A DNA stretch of 64,000 nt from Manihot esculenta (Eukaryota; Streptophyta; Magnoliopsida; Malpighiales; Euphorbiaceae): assembly GCF_001659605.2 (NCBI RefSeq), contig NC_035169.2, forward strand, positions 10,252,546 through 10,316,545, written 5' to 3'. The first letter of the stretch is position 1. Each line of letters opens with the position of its first letter. Both the position numbers and the translations under genes were made by a program. The notes under the pieces are model-generated. The model was given only the letters and a program-made list of their open reading frames with translations, did not search any database and was not told the DNA's origin. Shown piece by piece: positions 45,787 to 56,530 of the stretch.

Positions 45787-47547
45787 TCACAAATTCAGCT
45801 CTCTCTGACTCAAGATGTACTGTAAACTCTTGTGATCAGTGAAGATCTCACATTTAACCCCATAGAGGTAATGCCGCCACATCTTAAGTGCAAAAATAAC
45901 TGCTGCCATCTCTAGGTCATGGGTAGGGTAATTCAACTCGTGCTTCTTCAACTTTCTAGAAGCATAAGCTATCACCCTATCACTCTGCATCAAAACACAG
46001 CCCAATCCCACTCGAGATGCATCACAGAACACTTTGAACTCCTCATTACTGACAGGCAGAGCTAACACTGGTGCTGTTGTCAATCTCCTCTTGAGCTCCT
46101 CAAAGCTCTTTTCGCACTGGTCTAACCAGACAAACTTCTGGTTCTTCTGAGTCAGTTTGGTCATAGGAGCTGCTATCTTTGAGAAGTCCTGAACGAACCT
46201 CCTGTAGTAACCTGCCAGTCCCAGAAAGCTTTTAATCTCAGTCACTATAGTGGGTCTGGGCCAGTTAGCTACAGCCTCTATCTTCTTGGGATCTACCTCA
46301 ATACCCTCTGCTGATACCACATGTCCCAAGAAGGAAATGCTCTTTAACCAAAACTCACACTTCGAGAACTTGGCATATAAACCATGCTCTCTCAGTGTCT
46401 GCAAAACTATCCGCAGATGCTGGGCATGCTCCTCTGCATCTCTGGAATACACTAAAATATCATCGATGAAAACAATGACAAAGTGATCCAGAAACTCACT
46501 GAAAACTCTGTTCATGAGATCCATGAATGCTGCAGGGGCGTTAGTCAACCCGAACGGCATCACTAAGAACTCATAATGCCCATATCTGGTCCTGAAAGCT
46601 GTCTTTGGCACATCTACTTCTCTGACTCTCAACTGATGATACCCGGATCTCAGATCTATTTTAGAGAAACAACCCGCTCCAGCTAGCTGGTCAAATAGAT
46701 CATCAATCCTAGGTAGAGGATACCTATTCTTGGTAGTGACCTTGTTCAACTGTCTGTAGTCAATACAAAGTCTAAGGGCTCCATCCTTCTTTCTGACAAA
46801 GAGCACTGGAGCACCCCAAGGTGAGGTACTAGGGCGGATGAAACCCTTATCTACCAAATCCTGCAACTGTTCTTTCAACTCCTTTAACTTTGCTGGCGCC
46901 ATCCTGTAGGGAGGAATAGAGATAGGTCTAGTATCAGGCAGCAATTCTATTTCAAACTCTATCTCCCTACCAGGTGGTAGTCCTGGAAGTTCGTCTGGGA
47001 AAACATCGAGAAACTCTCGGACTACTGGTACTGCGGCTGGTTCCCTCACCTGACTGTCTAGCTCTCTCACATGAGCTAGAAACCCCTGACAACCCCTCCT
47101 AAGCAAACGACGAGCCTGAAGGGCTGAAATCAAACCTCTGGGTGTACCTCTCCTGTCTCCTCTGAAGACACACTCTAACCCATCCTGGTCTCTAAGACTA
47201 ACTATCTTCTCTCTACAGTCCAAAGTAGCACTATATGCAGATAGCCAATCCATCCCTAGAATGACATCAAAATCTGTCAAGTCTAGAACCACAAGGTCAG
47301 CTGGAAGGCATCTACCCTCTATGAACACTGGACTGAAACGACAGACTGACACTGCCACTGATGGGTCACATTTAGGTCCACTGACCCAGAGAGGATACTC
47401 TAACTCAGAACTGATCAAACCCAATCTCTCTATGGCTCTCGAAGCAATAAAGGAATGAGAAGCACCGGGGTCCATCAAAGCATACACATCTGAACACCCA
47501 ATGATGAGATTACCTGACACCACTGTGTTCGACGTGTTAGCCTCCTC
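45787..47547 (-). pseudogene. Chromovirus Pol, first part: protease, reverse transcriptase, RNase H
   Basis: In frame with gag, after the amber codon. The protease shows [13 protein letters not shown] (DPG at the active site) and ILGMDWL. The reverse transcriptase follows ([39 protein letters not shown], and [10 protein letters not shown] with the FIDD active site at 46,459-46,470). RNase H shows [15 protein letters not shown] and [18 protein letters not shown]. It stops at a TGA (45,789-45,787) where relatives carry Arg, a one-base C-to-T change. All key residues visible are kept. Confidence 0.93.
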
Positions 47548-49044
47548 CTATGTCACAGTGAAAATCCGTGCTGGGGCTACCGGATTTCCACCTCGGGAAC
47601 CTGCTACTGAAGTAGAGGCTGCCCCTCTCCCTCTACCTCTGCCACTACTCTGAGGCATGACTGGAGCTGCTGGCTGTACCACACTGCCTGAACTCATCTG
47701 TTGGGATGGTGCAAAAGTCACTTGAGGACAATCCCGAGCAATATGCCCTTCCTGTCCACATCTAAAACAAGTTGTAGATCCCAACCGACAAACTCCTCCA
47801 TGTGGTTTTTCGCATCTTCTGCATACTGGAACTGTGCCAGAGCTTGAGCCACTACCTATTCCCAGACCTGACTTGACTTTACTCCAGAACTTACTCTTTG
47901 TTCCTTTTGCTCTATCCCATCTCTTGCTGCCTGAAGTGCCTGAACCGGGGGCCTTAGAACCCGAAGCCTGTGCCTTTGACTGTTTCTGAATATTGGCACT
48001 AGCTTCCATTTTCCTGGCTGCGTCCACTATCGTGTGGAAACTCTCCTTTTCTGCTGGAAGAATCAAGGAAGAATACCTGGGATGCAATCTCATAGTATAT
48101 CTCCTTGCCTTCTTCTGATCAGTATCATAGGCTTGACCTACATACTGAAGCAAATCCAGGAACTTATCTGTAAACTCATCAACACTCATTTCATCTGTCT
48201 GTCTCAACTGTTCGAACTCTATAACCTTCATCTCCCTAGAGCTATCAGGAAAAGCCCACCCTGCAAATGCATTGGCGAACTCTCCCCAAGACATACTGTT
48301 CATCCTGGGTTCCACATAATTCTTGAACCATTCTCTCGCCTTCTTACATTTAAGTGTAAACCCCGCCATCTCAATGGCCCTACTATCATCAGCTCCCAAC
48401 TCACTGGTTATCATCCTAACTGATCTGAGGTATTCAAATGGATCATCTCTCGTGTTATATTTAGGAGCATCCAATTTCAAGTACTCCGTCATTTGCACTT
48501 TACCTCCAGATGAGCTAGGTTGAGGTATTTGGGCAACAGGGGCTACTGGTTCTGGTGGTGGTACTGGGTCATTTGGCTCTGGGTGTGCTGCACTTGGATG
48601 GGTAGGGGAAGATGGATACATCGGATATGGTGGATAATAAGGAGGATAAGGCATATATGGCATATAAGGAGGATATGGAACAAAACTAGAGTACTCCGAC
48701 ATACCTCCCATCGGATACTCTGGGTCCTGCGGAAAGGCTGGATAGCCAAACCCTGAGGCCTGAACACCTCCCTGCGACTCTCCCATACCTTCCTCAAATT
48801 TGCCTATACCCATGCTGTCATCTCTAGACTGGTCACTCTCCATAGCCTCCCTCCTTTCCTCTGATCTTTCTCCCCTAGCTGTACCTCTTCTGCTCTCGTC
48901 TACAGACCTTCTAGGGTCTATTGACGTACCTTCCCTGCTAGATCTCTGAGACCTTGCCCTCGGCAATGCAGGAGGACGAGCAGCTATTCTTTCACTATCT
49001 AGTGGGACTCCAGTCAATCGAGCTGATCGACGAGTTCCTCTCAT
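47548..49044 (-). CDS. Chromovirus Gag
   Basis: I take MRGTRRSARLTG at 49,044 as the start because the other copy (ATG at 540) starts there; the open frame extends 10 codons further upstream. About 498 residues. A Ser/Arg-rich N-terminus and a Pro/Tyr/Met-rich segment (about 115-165) come first. The capsid core follows (TEYLKLDAPKYNTRDDPFEY, EWFKNYVEPRMNSMSW, YVGQAYDTDQKKARRYTMRL). A basic Ser/Gly linker leads to a CCHC knuckle, CFRCGQEGHIARDC. It ends at a TAG (47,550-47,548), beyond which the same frame continues into protease. That amber replaces what looks like a Gln codon, so it is either a mutation or a readthrough site. Confidence 0.92.
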   Translation of the reverse strand: MRGTRRSARLTGVPLDSERIAARPPALPRARSQRSSREGTSIDPRRSVDESRRGTARGERSEERREAMESDQSRDDSMGIGKFEEGMGESQGGVQASGFGYPAFPQDPEYPMGGMSEYSSFVPYPPYMPYMPYPPYYPPYPMYPSSPTHPSAAHPEPNDPVPPPEPVAPVAQIPQPSSSGGKVQMTEYLKLDAPKYNTRDDPFEYLRSVRMITSELGADDSRAIEMAGFTLKCKKAREWFKNYVEPRMNSMSWGEFANAFAGWAFPDSSREMKVIEFEQLRQTDEMSVDEFTDKFLDLLQYVGQAYDTDQKKARRYTMRLHPRYSSLILPAEKESFHTIVDAARKMEASANIQKQSKAQASGSKAPGSGTSGSKRWDRAKGTKSKFWSKVKSGLGIGSGSSSGTVPVCRRCEKPHGGVCRLGSTTCFRCGQEGHIARDCPQVTFAPSQQMSSGSVVQPAAPVMPQSSGRGRGRGAASTSVAGSRGGNPVAPARIFTVT

Positions 49045-49243
49045 CTTTACTCTCTGGAAAACATAATATAGCACTTTAACATATGAACATCACATAACAA
49101 TAATGCACATGCATAACTCATGGCAGTAAACAGATAGGACTCAACACCCTATCCTAGTGGACATGATTTCTTATTGTGCTTGACCACTTCTCACCTCTAT
49201 GAGCCCAACACTATCTCTATAGGTCCGATCATGTGAACCTAGG

Positions 49244-49255
49244 GCTCTGATACCA
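49244..49255 (-). other. Primer-binding site of the complete chromovirus
   Basis: TGGTATCAGAGC on the minus strand, complementary to initiator Met-tRNA, three bases from the 5' LTR boundary at 49,259. Confidence 0.9.
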
Positions 49256-49258
49256 ATC

Positions 49259-51529
49259 TGTAACGACCCCAAAATGGACCATCACCGGCGCTAGGATTCA
49301 AGTCGGCTTAAGGCCGCCAGAACCCGTAGCAAGCCTGTTGTACTCTCTGTGTACCTGTAAATCTCATACATGATCATATATTTTCTGTGAAAATAAAAAC
49401 TCTTTTCTGAACCAAGGCTTAACCTGTGCATGCACTATCTCTGTACTCTGTACTCTGTACTCTGTACTCTGTACTCTGTACTCTGTACCCCTGACTAGAG
49501 CTTGCTCTAGATGGGTTAACTCATACCTGTTAAGCCTGGTAGTAAAACATATATACATATACAGATCATGTACATAACAAAAGATTTACAACACAACACA
49601 ACTAAGTCAAGCACAACTTTAACACAACTATTACATCTCTTTAAAATTACATGTCCACTCTAAGTTATTACAAGTCTCTTTACTCTTTCTGTACTTTGCT
49701 GGACTGTCCCTGTACACTGGACACTGAACCTGCAAAACTGGGGTTAAGGGAGTGGGATGAGCTCTATAGCCCAGTGAGTAGAACAGGAAAACATCTCAGT
49801 AAAATATGATCTCATGGAATGCACCATATCACAAACAATCCACATCAAGGTAAACCTGTCACCACATAGTCCCAATAACTCTGTGCCAGGGCGTAGAATC
49901 GAGCACCTGGTCTTCCTGTCATATATATATATGTGTATATAACACCTCTGTACTTACCATTGCCAGGGCGTAGTCAAAGGCTCCTGGTCTTTACTATAAC
50001 TGCCAGGGCGTAGTCAAAGGCTCCTGGTCTTTACTATACCTGCCAGGGCGTAGTCAAAGGCTCCTGGACTTCCTATCTGAGACTACTAGATCATTCAGCA
50101 TTCACCCACACCAACAATATAGCTATGCAATGCAACATCTTTGTGAGTTCTAATGCAATCAACCTATTGCATAAACATGATGCATGAAAGATGCTAAAAG
50201 CAGTTAATGTCTTAATTAAAACGATTCATAAGTTTAGTTCCACTCACCTCTGGCTAACTGGAATGACTCTGCAGGCTCTGAAAACTCTGAGCAGGACTCA
50301 CTGCTGCTCTCTCTGGTTCCTCTGGTCTGTACCTATACAGATAGACTTACATGAGGGACCAAACTAGCTTATGAACCACTCTATTAAACTCCCCAAGAAT
50401 CCCCTTAAACTCACTCTAACACCTATGCAAAGCATGCAAAGGAAAGCTGGACAGGACACTTTCAGCGGCAGGTTCGGCGGCCGAAAGTCCTCTCCAGAGA
50501 CATAACTCAAGCACCTTCGGCGGCCGAAACTCTACTTTCGGCAGCCGAACCCTTTCGGGGGCAAGTTTCGGAGGCCAAAAGGCATTTCAGAGATAAAAGT
50601 CTCTAACCTTCGGCGGCACCTTCGGCGGCCGAACTTCCCTCCAGAGCCGAAAGTCCAAAAGCTCGGGGGCAAGCTTGGGCAGCCGAAGCCACCTCCTCAT
50701 GGGTTCGGCGGCCGAATGCACCTTCAGCGGCCGAACCTGAGTTCATCAGCAGGGCAGAAACTTGCCCTGCCTCTCGCCAAAATGCACCAATTCTCCCCAA
50801 TCTCAACCATCTCAATTCCTCAACTTGCATACACTCATGTATATGCTCAAAGGGGTCATCAACTACCTAAAAACCCCAACAACACATAACATACAACACA
50901 TATACAAGCTTTTCTCACAAAATCATCAAAACCTCACAAATAACCCTATTCATGCAACTCTCTCCATAAACCCCATAAAACCTTCAAAAAACATAAAAAC
51001 AAGCTCAGGATCTTCACTTACCCCTTGAAATCAAGAAGATGAACGATCCTAACGTGGCGTTTTGGAGCAACTCTCCTTCAAACTCTCCAAACTTCACAAC
51101 TTTGAGTTTTTAGCTTAAAACCTTCAAAATAACATAAACACTAATCAAACCTGTGCAAGATTTGATGAAAACATGTCAAATACGCAAGAAGGACAGAGTC
51201 TCACCTCAGAAATCGAAAGGAAGCGGCGTGCCTTATCCTTTCAACCGACTGAGGGCCATTTATAGGTGGCTGGCCAGACCACCTTCGGCGGCCTATCGTG
51301 AAACCGAAAGCCATGCATGTTCGGCGGCCGAACCTCAACTTCGGCGGCCGAACCTGGCTTTTCTGCCTTGGTTCAATTCCTTCAAAAAATCATTTCCTTA
51401 GGCTTTAAAAACTATAAACATACCAAAACATGTTAGAAAAACATCACTCTCACCCTTCTAGAGACTTCCGACATCCGAAACTCCATCGGAAAGTAGAATT
51501 TCGATGCCGGACTCTAGCCGGGTATTACA
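49259..51529 (-). repeat. 5' LTR of the complete chromovirus
   Basis: A 2,271-bp LTR, colinear with 41,793-44,048. It has more (CTCTGTA) units (49,441-49,488). At least six exact or near-exact TTCGGCGGCCGAA palindromes lie at 50,470-50,740 and 51,280-51,355. A minus-strand TATA-like box, TATAAAT (51,258-51,264), would drive the element. Confidence 0.95.
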
Positions 51530-51942
51530 GAAATGGCCAATTGAATATATTTTATGTTCAATCAATGTAGTTTAATGAACTTTTGGAACATTTCATTTGT
51601 TCAAAATTTTATGTTGGATAGATAATTGATTAATGGTTGTGTTATGATGACTTTGTAATATATTTATTTTGTTTTAGTATATTTAAATTTCCTAATTCAG
51701 GTTTGTTATTTGGGTTATAATATCCAAATCTTTAAATTTTTTATCATTGAATTGAAGTAAAAAAATCGAATTTGGTCGGGTTCGGGTATTATGCGGTTTT
51801 TGTTAAACGGATTTGGAACGGGTATGGGTAGTAAAATTAAAATACTAAACGGGTTTGGGACGGGTTTGGGAATTTTACATATAATCGGGTTCGGATTTGG
51901 ATACTCTCAATTTTGCGGGTACCCTACCCGTTGCCATCCTTA
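51530..51942 (+). mobile_element. 3' end of the hAT element, separated by the chromovirus
   Basis: Subterminal 'acgggtttggg' words (51,780-51,870) lead to a terminus ACCCTACCCGTTGCCATCCT, the inverted-repeat end of a common plant hAT group. It continues the DNA before 41,793 (shared GAAAT duplication). The matching left terminus was not found in the window, so the hAT element is 5'-truncated. Confidence 0.75.
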
Positions 51943-51954
51943 CTTGGGAGACCG

Positions 51955-52959
51955 TAGAGGTTTACAGTGAGATAACTGTTTTAGAACTAGACTTGCATCA
52001 ACTAGAAGTGAGTAGAATTAAACTAAATTAACTATTATTTTAAAAAAATCAAACGTTTTAAGTATGCTCATGCATCACGAATCCCGTGTGTATATGATTA
52101 GAATGCTTTGCATTAGAATTCACGAATATGATGCATTGCACAATTAATTGTTGTTGTAGATGGGTGTTGGATAACTCACTAGCCCTCGACCATATTATGA
52201 TATGTTATGACGAATATGGAAAGATCAGGACTTGCCCATTCTACGCCCTTGGTATTATATAAGGGAAGGACCAGAATTACCCACTCTATGCTCCTGGCAC
52301 TATAGTTATGTTATGTTATGTTTAAGAGAAAGTCCCGAGGAGCACCCGTTGTGGGCTGGGTACTATTAGAGTTATGGGGGGTTACTGGTAACAAGTCCAT
52401 CTTGATGTGAATTGTTTGTATTGTGATGCATTCATACGATCATATATTTTATTAAACTGCTTTTGCTTATGTTTCTGCTCACTAGACTCTCGTAGCTTAT
52501 CCCTTTTCCCTAACCCTAGATTTGCAGGACTAGAGTTAGCTTGAAAAGTCAGTAGAGTTGTTTGGTATGGTTCTGATGTAAGAGTATAGCGGTGCACATG
52601 TAATAAATTATGGATTAGAATTGTATTTTGTCCGAGTTTTTTTTTATAATCCTTTGCTTATGATCTTCTTATGTAAAAAAATTTTAAAGTTTAAAATATG
52701 TTTAAACCAAGCTTGAGTCATGTAATGTTGACCATACTGGAAATTTGATGAGAGCTCTAGTATATGTTTTATAGTTTTAGTTATGATGCATGCATATATC
52801 GAGTTTTAGTTTATAAAGTAGGAATATTTTTATATGCTTGTATAATCATATATAGGATTATATCAGGTGTAATAGATTGTATAATAGGCTTACTACAGGC
52901 TTCAATGACTTTAAATCGATCTAAATTACCAATATCAATCTAATTTCTAAATCGTTACA
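51955..52959 (+). repeat. Strongly decayed LTR related to the chromovirus LTR
   Basis: In plus orientation it follows the chromovirus LTR landmarks in order: the 'atgcattagaattcac' and 'gatgcattgca' region (52,110-52,145), the 'caggacttgcccattctacgc' block (52,226-52,250), the 'ctcactagactctcgtagct' and 'tttgcaggactag' region (52,478-52,540), and the end 'aggcttactacaggcttcaa...atcgttaca' at 52,959. Most differences are C-to-T or G-to-A, as expected of old methylated DNA. Confidence 0.65.
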
Positions 52960-54195
52960 TAAATAACTAATTTTGTTGGTTTTATGGTTGGTTATGAATA
53001 TTTAAGGCATGCATAAGGTTTGCCAGATGTGACCAACGATTGCTCTTTTTCAGTAGTTTGTATTTTTATTTGTTTTGTCTGACAAGTTTGATAAGAGGGC
53101 TTAGATTCTGGTCTACTCAGTTTTGATCTATCACTTAGAGTGTAGATAATTTATTGTTGGGTATCCCATTAGATATATTTATTTCATTTATGGTGATTTT
53201 TGTGTTGATCGATGGTCTCTTCTTCAGAAGGTTTAGGGCATCCTTAGGGTTGCTGCTTCTTATTATTATTATTATTATTTATGACATGTATGAGATTTTT
53301 CTTAAATTAAACAAACATAAGAAATAAAAAAATGTTGTCTAGCAAGTTGTACAAAAATATGTTTATCAAAATGGTTAGAGAATAATCAAAGTTGAACATA
53401 AAACTACTCAACTCATAATGTTGATAGCGATAACAAAAGAGGAAGAAGAAAGATTCCAAATTTTTTCCATTTGAAATTCAAACAAAAAAATTTTCTTTTT
53501 AAAGTATCGACAAAAGTAAACTTATATGAATAAGATTTGAATTTTGTCTTTTACTTTTAAGAATAGGGTAAATAAAATATCATGAGACATCAAAGTACTC
53601 ATGATATTAATTTTTACTTATCTAATTCAACTTAATCATGGTTATACTCATTTAATGGAGCTAAATTCTGAGTCCATAATTCTTCAATTATATATTAAAG
53701 CATAGAATATTTATTTTTTATATTTTTTTAAAATATAAAATATATTATATTAAAATCAAGTTATAAATTCAGTTGTCTTATCAAAGAAAAAGAAAGTCAC
53801 ATATAAAACTTACAAAAATAAATCATACATTAAAACGAATATAATATACGATCACTTGCGATATAATGTGAGCATGCATATTAATATCTTGGAATTCAAA
53901 TTAAATTCCAATCAGAAATATGTGAAAAGAGAGTTCTATAATAAAAAGAAAACCTTTTCAAAAGCAGACTATCCATTCTCATAGGATATAAAAGCATCTA
54001 CTACATTTTTGGCATCTACTACATTTTTGACATCCACTTTAATTGCAAGTGGGGGAAAGAAGTTATTCCTTAAAACCAGGCAATCTATGACAAAATTATT
54101 CAGAGTTTTCCCTTATTAAAAGAAATCTTATCTTTCTACTCATAAATCTCAAATTCACATTATACTTTCTTCTTCTTAAAAAAAAAAAAAAAACT
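52960..54195. other. AT-rich intergenic DNA
   Basis: No gene is seen. A short (ATT)n run lies at 53,260-53,279 and an A-run at 54,178-54,194. Confidence 0.6.
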
Positions 54196-54898
54196 AGGAG
54201 TGTGAACGAACCGAGCCGAGATAAGCTTTGAAGAGCTCAATCTTGGTTTGTTAAAATTTTTTCAAGCTCGAGCCGAAGTCGAGTTTTACTCATTTCGAAC
54301 TCGAGCCGAGTATTAGCAAACTCAAACTTGACTCATTTAGCAAATGAGTTTAGACGAGTCGAGTTTTTATTGAATTTAATCTCAAATAGTTCACGAGTAG
54401 TTCAATTTATTTACATGTATAATGAGATTTAATTTAAAACTAATAAGTTTAAAGCTAAAATAATTTTAGTTAAATAAATATATTTACAAATTAGCTAGTA
54501 AACTTATAAACATGAGTTTTTAAATATTAATGATCCGAATATATGCAAGTTTAAGAGTGTAACTAAACTATATAGAGAAGAATTTTAGAAAATTTAGGTT
54601 TGGCTCATGAAAGTATATGCAGGGTTTGATTTTATTTCTCTTGTGATAATAATTTCAGTTTACTTAATGAGATTATTTACGAGCCTATTCGTGAGCCTGC
54701 TCATAAATTTAGAAACGAGTCGAACTCACGAGTTTTAACGAGCCGAATACTATGGAGTTCAAGTTTGGCTCATTTACTAAACGAGCCTAAAAATTAAGCT
54801 CGAGTTTGGCTCGTTTAGAAATCGAGTCGAGTTCGGTCGAATTTTTATCGAATCGAATCTCGAATAGTTCACGAACGATTTGGTTATTTACACCCCTA
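54196..54898. mobile_element. hAT-like MITE with 'cgagccgag' words
   Basis: The ends TAGGAGTGTGAACGAACCGA and (inverted right end) TAGGGGTGTAAATAACCAAA match, and long inverted subterminal regions built of 'gagctcgagccgag / ctcgagttcgg' words follow. The flanks are A-rich (aaaaaaac and aaaaaatc), so an 8-bp target duplication is possible but not certain. No coding capacity. Confidence 0.65.
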
Positions 54899-56489
54899 AA
54901 AAAATCCGAAAATTATAAGAAGTAAAATTTATAATTTAGGTATGGATGAGTAAACGTTACTTCAGAAGTATTTAATGAGATGTCCAAGTAATCAGGCGAG
55001 TTTAACACTTGAGTATTGGCCTTTTGGGCCTTCTGCCTATATCTAGCTTTTGTCTCTTGAAGCAATACGAGCCCAAATTGAATCATGACTTCCCCAAAAA
55101 AAAAATATGAAGGAAATTTAAGATATTATTTTGAACACAGTTTGCAATGCATTCTTTTTTATATAGCGCTGAGAAAAATTTTATTTATTGTTACATTAAT
55201 AATTAAAATTAATTATATACTATTAAAAAAATAATGGAAAAGTATTTATTAGTAAAATAACTAATTAAATATGATGTACTTAAATTACTAATACTTCATA
55301 TAATTTGATAATTTGAAAATATAGAATTAAATATTGTTCAATTTTAGGATCTGGGTTTGATTCCTTATCCTCTATTCCTATAATAGAAAGAATATAAATA
55401 TAATTAAATAATATTTAATTTATTTTATTTTATATTTGTTTGTGTAACATTCTATAATATACACATAAAATAACTAAATATTATATTTAATTAGGCTTAT
55501 ATATATTAATCCAATAAAAATGAAACACACTCCAACAACAAACAAGGCCTCAAAAAACAAATAAGAGAGCAAAATATATGGGGAGACACCCAAGACAAAA
55601 GGAAGAGACAGAGTTTTCGGCAATTTTTTTTTTAATGATCATGCATACCCTACTACTTGTATAAATATATTTATATAAACTTTTTTTTTTCTGATTTTCA
55701 TTAAATTCTTGCACATGATTTGTTGGAATTGAGGTATTTGTTTTAGGCAAAGACAGAGAGGTTTGAAGATTCTTATGTTTGGTATATTAATTATGAGTTG
55801 TATCCATTCCACTTCCACTCCCTATATTATCCTGCTGTCTATTGCTTTCCTGCTTCTGAAATATTGGTAATACTCCAATCCATGACTTACCCATCAAGGG
55901 AAGTTGAGAAATTATGGAATCTCAACTTATTTCTGTCATCAATGAGTCTCAATTAATTAGTATTGAAATCATTTTCAGAACTATAATGTCCAAATCCCAT
56001 TAAAATCAATCGTATAAAAAAATAATAAAACTGTCGTATCTATAATGATTGTATTATAAAAAATTTTTATATATCGAAAGAGAATAATTTTTATTATTAG
56101 CGTGATAAATTTTAAAATAACTAAATAAAAATACAGTTTTTGAGGTGTAGACAGGCTAACCATGTTATTTCTGATTTCATAACATAATGCACATAAACAC
56201 TTGAGAAATAAGCAATCGAGATCATGAGCCATTTCCTATGATTGCTGTGTATGATTGTATCGTTGATTTTGATATTGCGTCAAGATGAGCTTACTAATAA
56301 TAAATACTAATGATGCTCATTGTTATCAGCCAATAAAAACAAACAAAATTCATAGTATAATCTTACTATGAATTTTCCATAAAACATGCTTCCTTGAAAT
56401 TGTCTTCTCCATGTTTGTTTTCTTCTTCAAATATAGTCAAAGGGGAAGGGAGGTGATGATTCTTATGTGATTTTCTCTACTCTATGCTA
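54899..56489. other. Intergenic region upstream of the carboxypeptidase gene
   Basis: AT-rich, without a supportable gene. The last few hundred bases should include promoter elements. Confidence 0.55.
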
Positions 56490-56497
56490 TATATAAA
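56490..56497 (+). promoter_or_regulatory. TATA box of the carboxypeptidase gene
   Basis: TATATAAA lies 34 bases upstream of the ATG at 56,531. The implied start site near 56,520-56,525 leaves a very short 5' UTR, so a longer transcript from another start is also possible. Confidence 0.5.
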
Positions 56498-56530
56498 TCA
56501 CCACCAACAGTCTTCATCTTGTCACCCACC

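Larger units (their letters stand above)
41793..51529 (-). mobile_element. Complete Ty3/gypsy chromovirus (Tekay/Del-like)
   Basis: LTRs lie at 41,793-44,048 (3') and 49,259-51,529 (5'), with the 5-bp duplication GAAAT at 41,788-41,792 and 51,530-51,534. A Met-tRNA primer site and a polypurine tract are in place. Gag, protease, reverse transcriptase, RNase H, integrase and a chromodomain follow in one frame, broken by two stop codons. The LTRs differ at more sites than those of the 8,218-15,386 element and in microsatellite copy number, so this insertion is older. It landed in the 3' part of a hAT element, 165 bp after the transposase stop. Confidence 0.96.
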
